In this document: positions 63,811 to 64,000 of the stretch, one piece after another
Numbering within the stretch: position 1 is the stretch's first letter
How the letters are laid out: the number at the start of each line of letters is the position of its first letter
Source of the DNA: Glycomyces sp. NRRL B-16210
GTDB taxonomy: Bacteria > Actinomycetota > Actinomycetes > Mycobacteriales > Micromonosporaceae
Reading direction: 5' to 3'
NCBI RefSeq assembly: GCF_000719515.1
Contig: NZ_JOGR01000012.1
Coordinates: 1-64,000 of the forward strand
Length of the DNA stretch: 64,000 nucleotides
Notes under the pieces: model-generated
What the model was told of the DNA's origin: nothing
Database searches by the model: none
What the model saw: only the letters and a program-made list of their open reading frames with translations
Translations under genes and position numbers: made by a program

Positions 63811-63915
63811 GGGCGTCGAAGGTGCTGCCGGGCTTGAATTATCGGAATAGTTTCAGGAGTTTCCGGTAACGGTGCGTAGCGTCCTATTTGATTCGGCCAG
63901 GAGTTTACGCAGCTC

Positions 63916-64000
63916 ATGTCCGACTTGAGTCTGTTTCGGACGGAGCGACGGATTCCTCTTTGGGGCGAGATCGCGGTAGGACAAACGGTTGCCAATGGAA
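63916..64000 (+). CDS. 5' end of an ORF running off the window
   Basis: ATG 63916 has AGGAG 11 nt upstream and stays open to the window end (MSDLSLFRTERRIPLWGEIA). Only 28 codons are visible, so no family can be assigned and it may be a chance frame. It follows the YbaB-like gene by 105 bp. Confidence 0.35.
   Translation, partial: MSDLSLFRTERRIPLWGEIAVGQTVANG

Overview
The window is about 70% G+C, uses GTG and TTG starts often, and has many 1-8 bp gene overlaps. It carries a dnaK-grpE-dnaJ-hspR operon with HspR (HAIR) operators, a tRNA deaminase-associated protein, DUF222/HNH genes and Ceb-type and Mal-type sugar operons. Together these point to a filamentous or soil actinomycete, possibly near Glycomycetaceae or Streptomyces; the exact family is a guess. 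No phage, CRISPR array or rRNA was seen. One IS5-type remnant and one tRNA-Phe are present.

Layout. 1-4.5 kb: a 5'-truncated HNH/DUF222 gene with a decaying 77-bp tandem repeat, an aminoglycoside/homoserine-type phosphotransferase, cysteine dioxygenase and a secreted NlpC/P60 peptidase. 4.5-14.6 kb: a stress-signalling block. A kinase/GAF/SpoIIE phosphatase diverges from a soluble poly-HAMP hybrid kinase; downstream are a response regulator, a STAS anti-anti-sigma protein, a PrsW-type protease and a membrane protein. The kinase, regulator and phosphatase resemble the Streptomyces OsaABC osmotic-stress set. 14.5-15.8 kb: the tadA pair and a 27-bp hairpin repeat array. 15.8-18 kb: an EtfD-type membrane Fe-S reductase. 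18-27.4 kb: a cellulose-use island (LacI/CebR regulator, GH1 glucosidase, CebEFG importer, secreted GH48 cellulase) with two CebR-like operator sites.

27.7-38.3 kb: a DUF1349 protein, the Hsp70 operon, two CNNM/CorC-type membrane proteins preceded by a probable leaderless upstream ORF, and a DivIVA/FilP-like coiled-coil protein. 38.5-41.5 kb: a GH20 hexosaminidase and a second NlpC/P60 protein under a c-di-AMP (ydaO) riboswitch. 41.6-42.6 kb: CsoR/CopZ copper genes. 42.7-49.1 kb: a maltose/maltodextrin island (MalEFG, LacI regulator, GH13 glucosidase). 49.2-53.8 kb: a VapBC-like module between look-alike terminators, class II aldolase and an oligopeptidase B-like S9 peptidase. 53.9-57.2 kb: a degenerate ABC ATPase paired with a YhgE/Pip membrane protein. 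57.2-58.7 kb: a ~150-bp repeat array broken by an internally deleted IS5 element. 58.8-64 kb: a TetR/VOC pair, a 60-bp repeat array, GH27 alpha-galactosidase, tRNA-Phe and two uncharacterised genes.

How it fits together. Extracellular cellulose and starch-type glucans would be hydrolysed, imported by two ABC systems that both lack their own ATPase (a shared MsiK-type ATPase elsewhere is implied), cleaved inside the cell by GH1 and GH13 enzymes, and passed to glycolysis, where the aldolase acts. Wall-remodelling NlpC/P60 enzymes, the c-di-AMP switch and the Osa-like block suggest osmotic and cell-envelope control.
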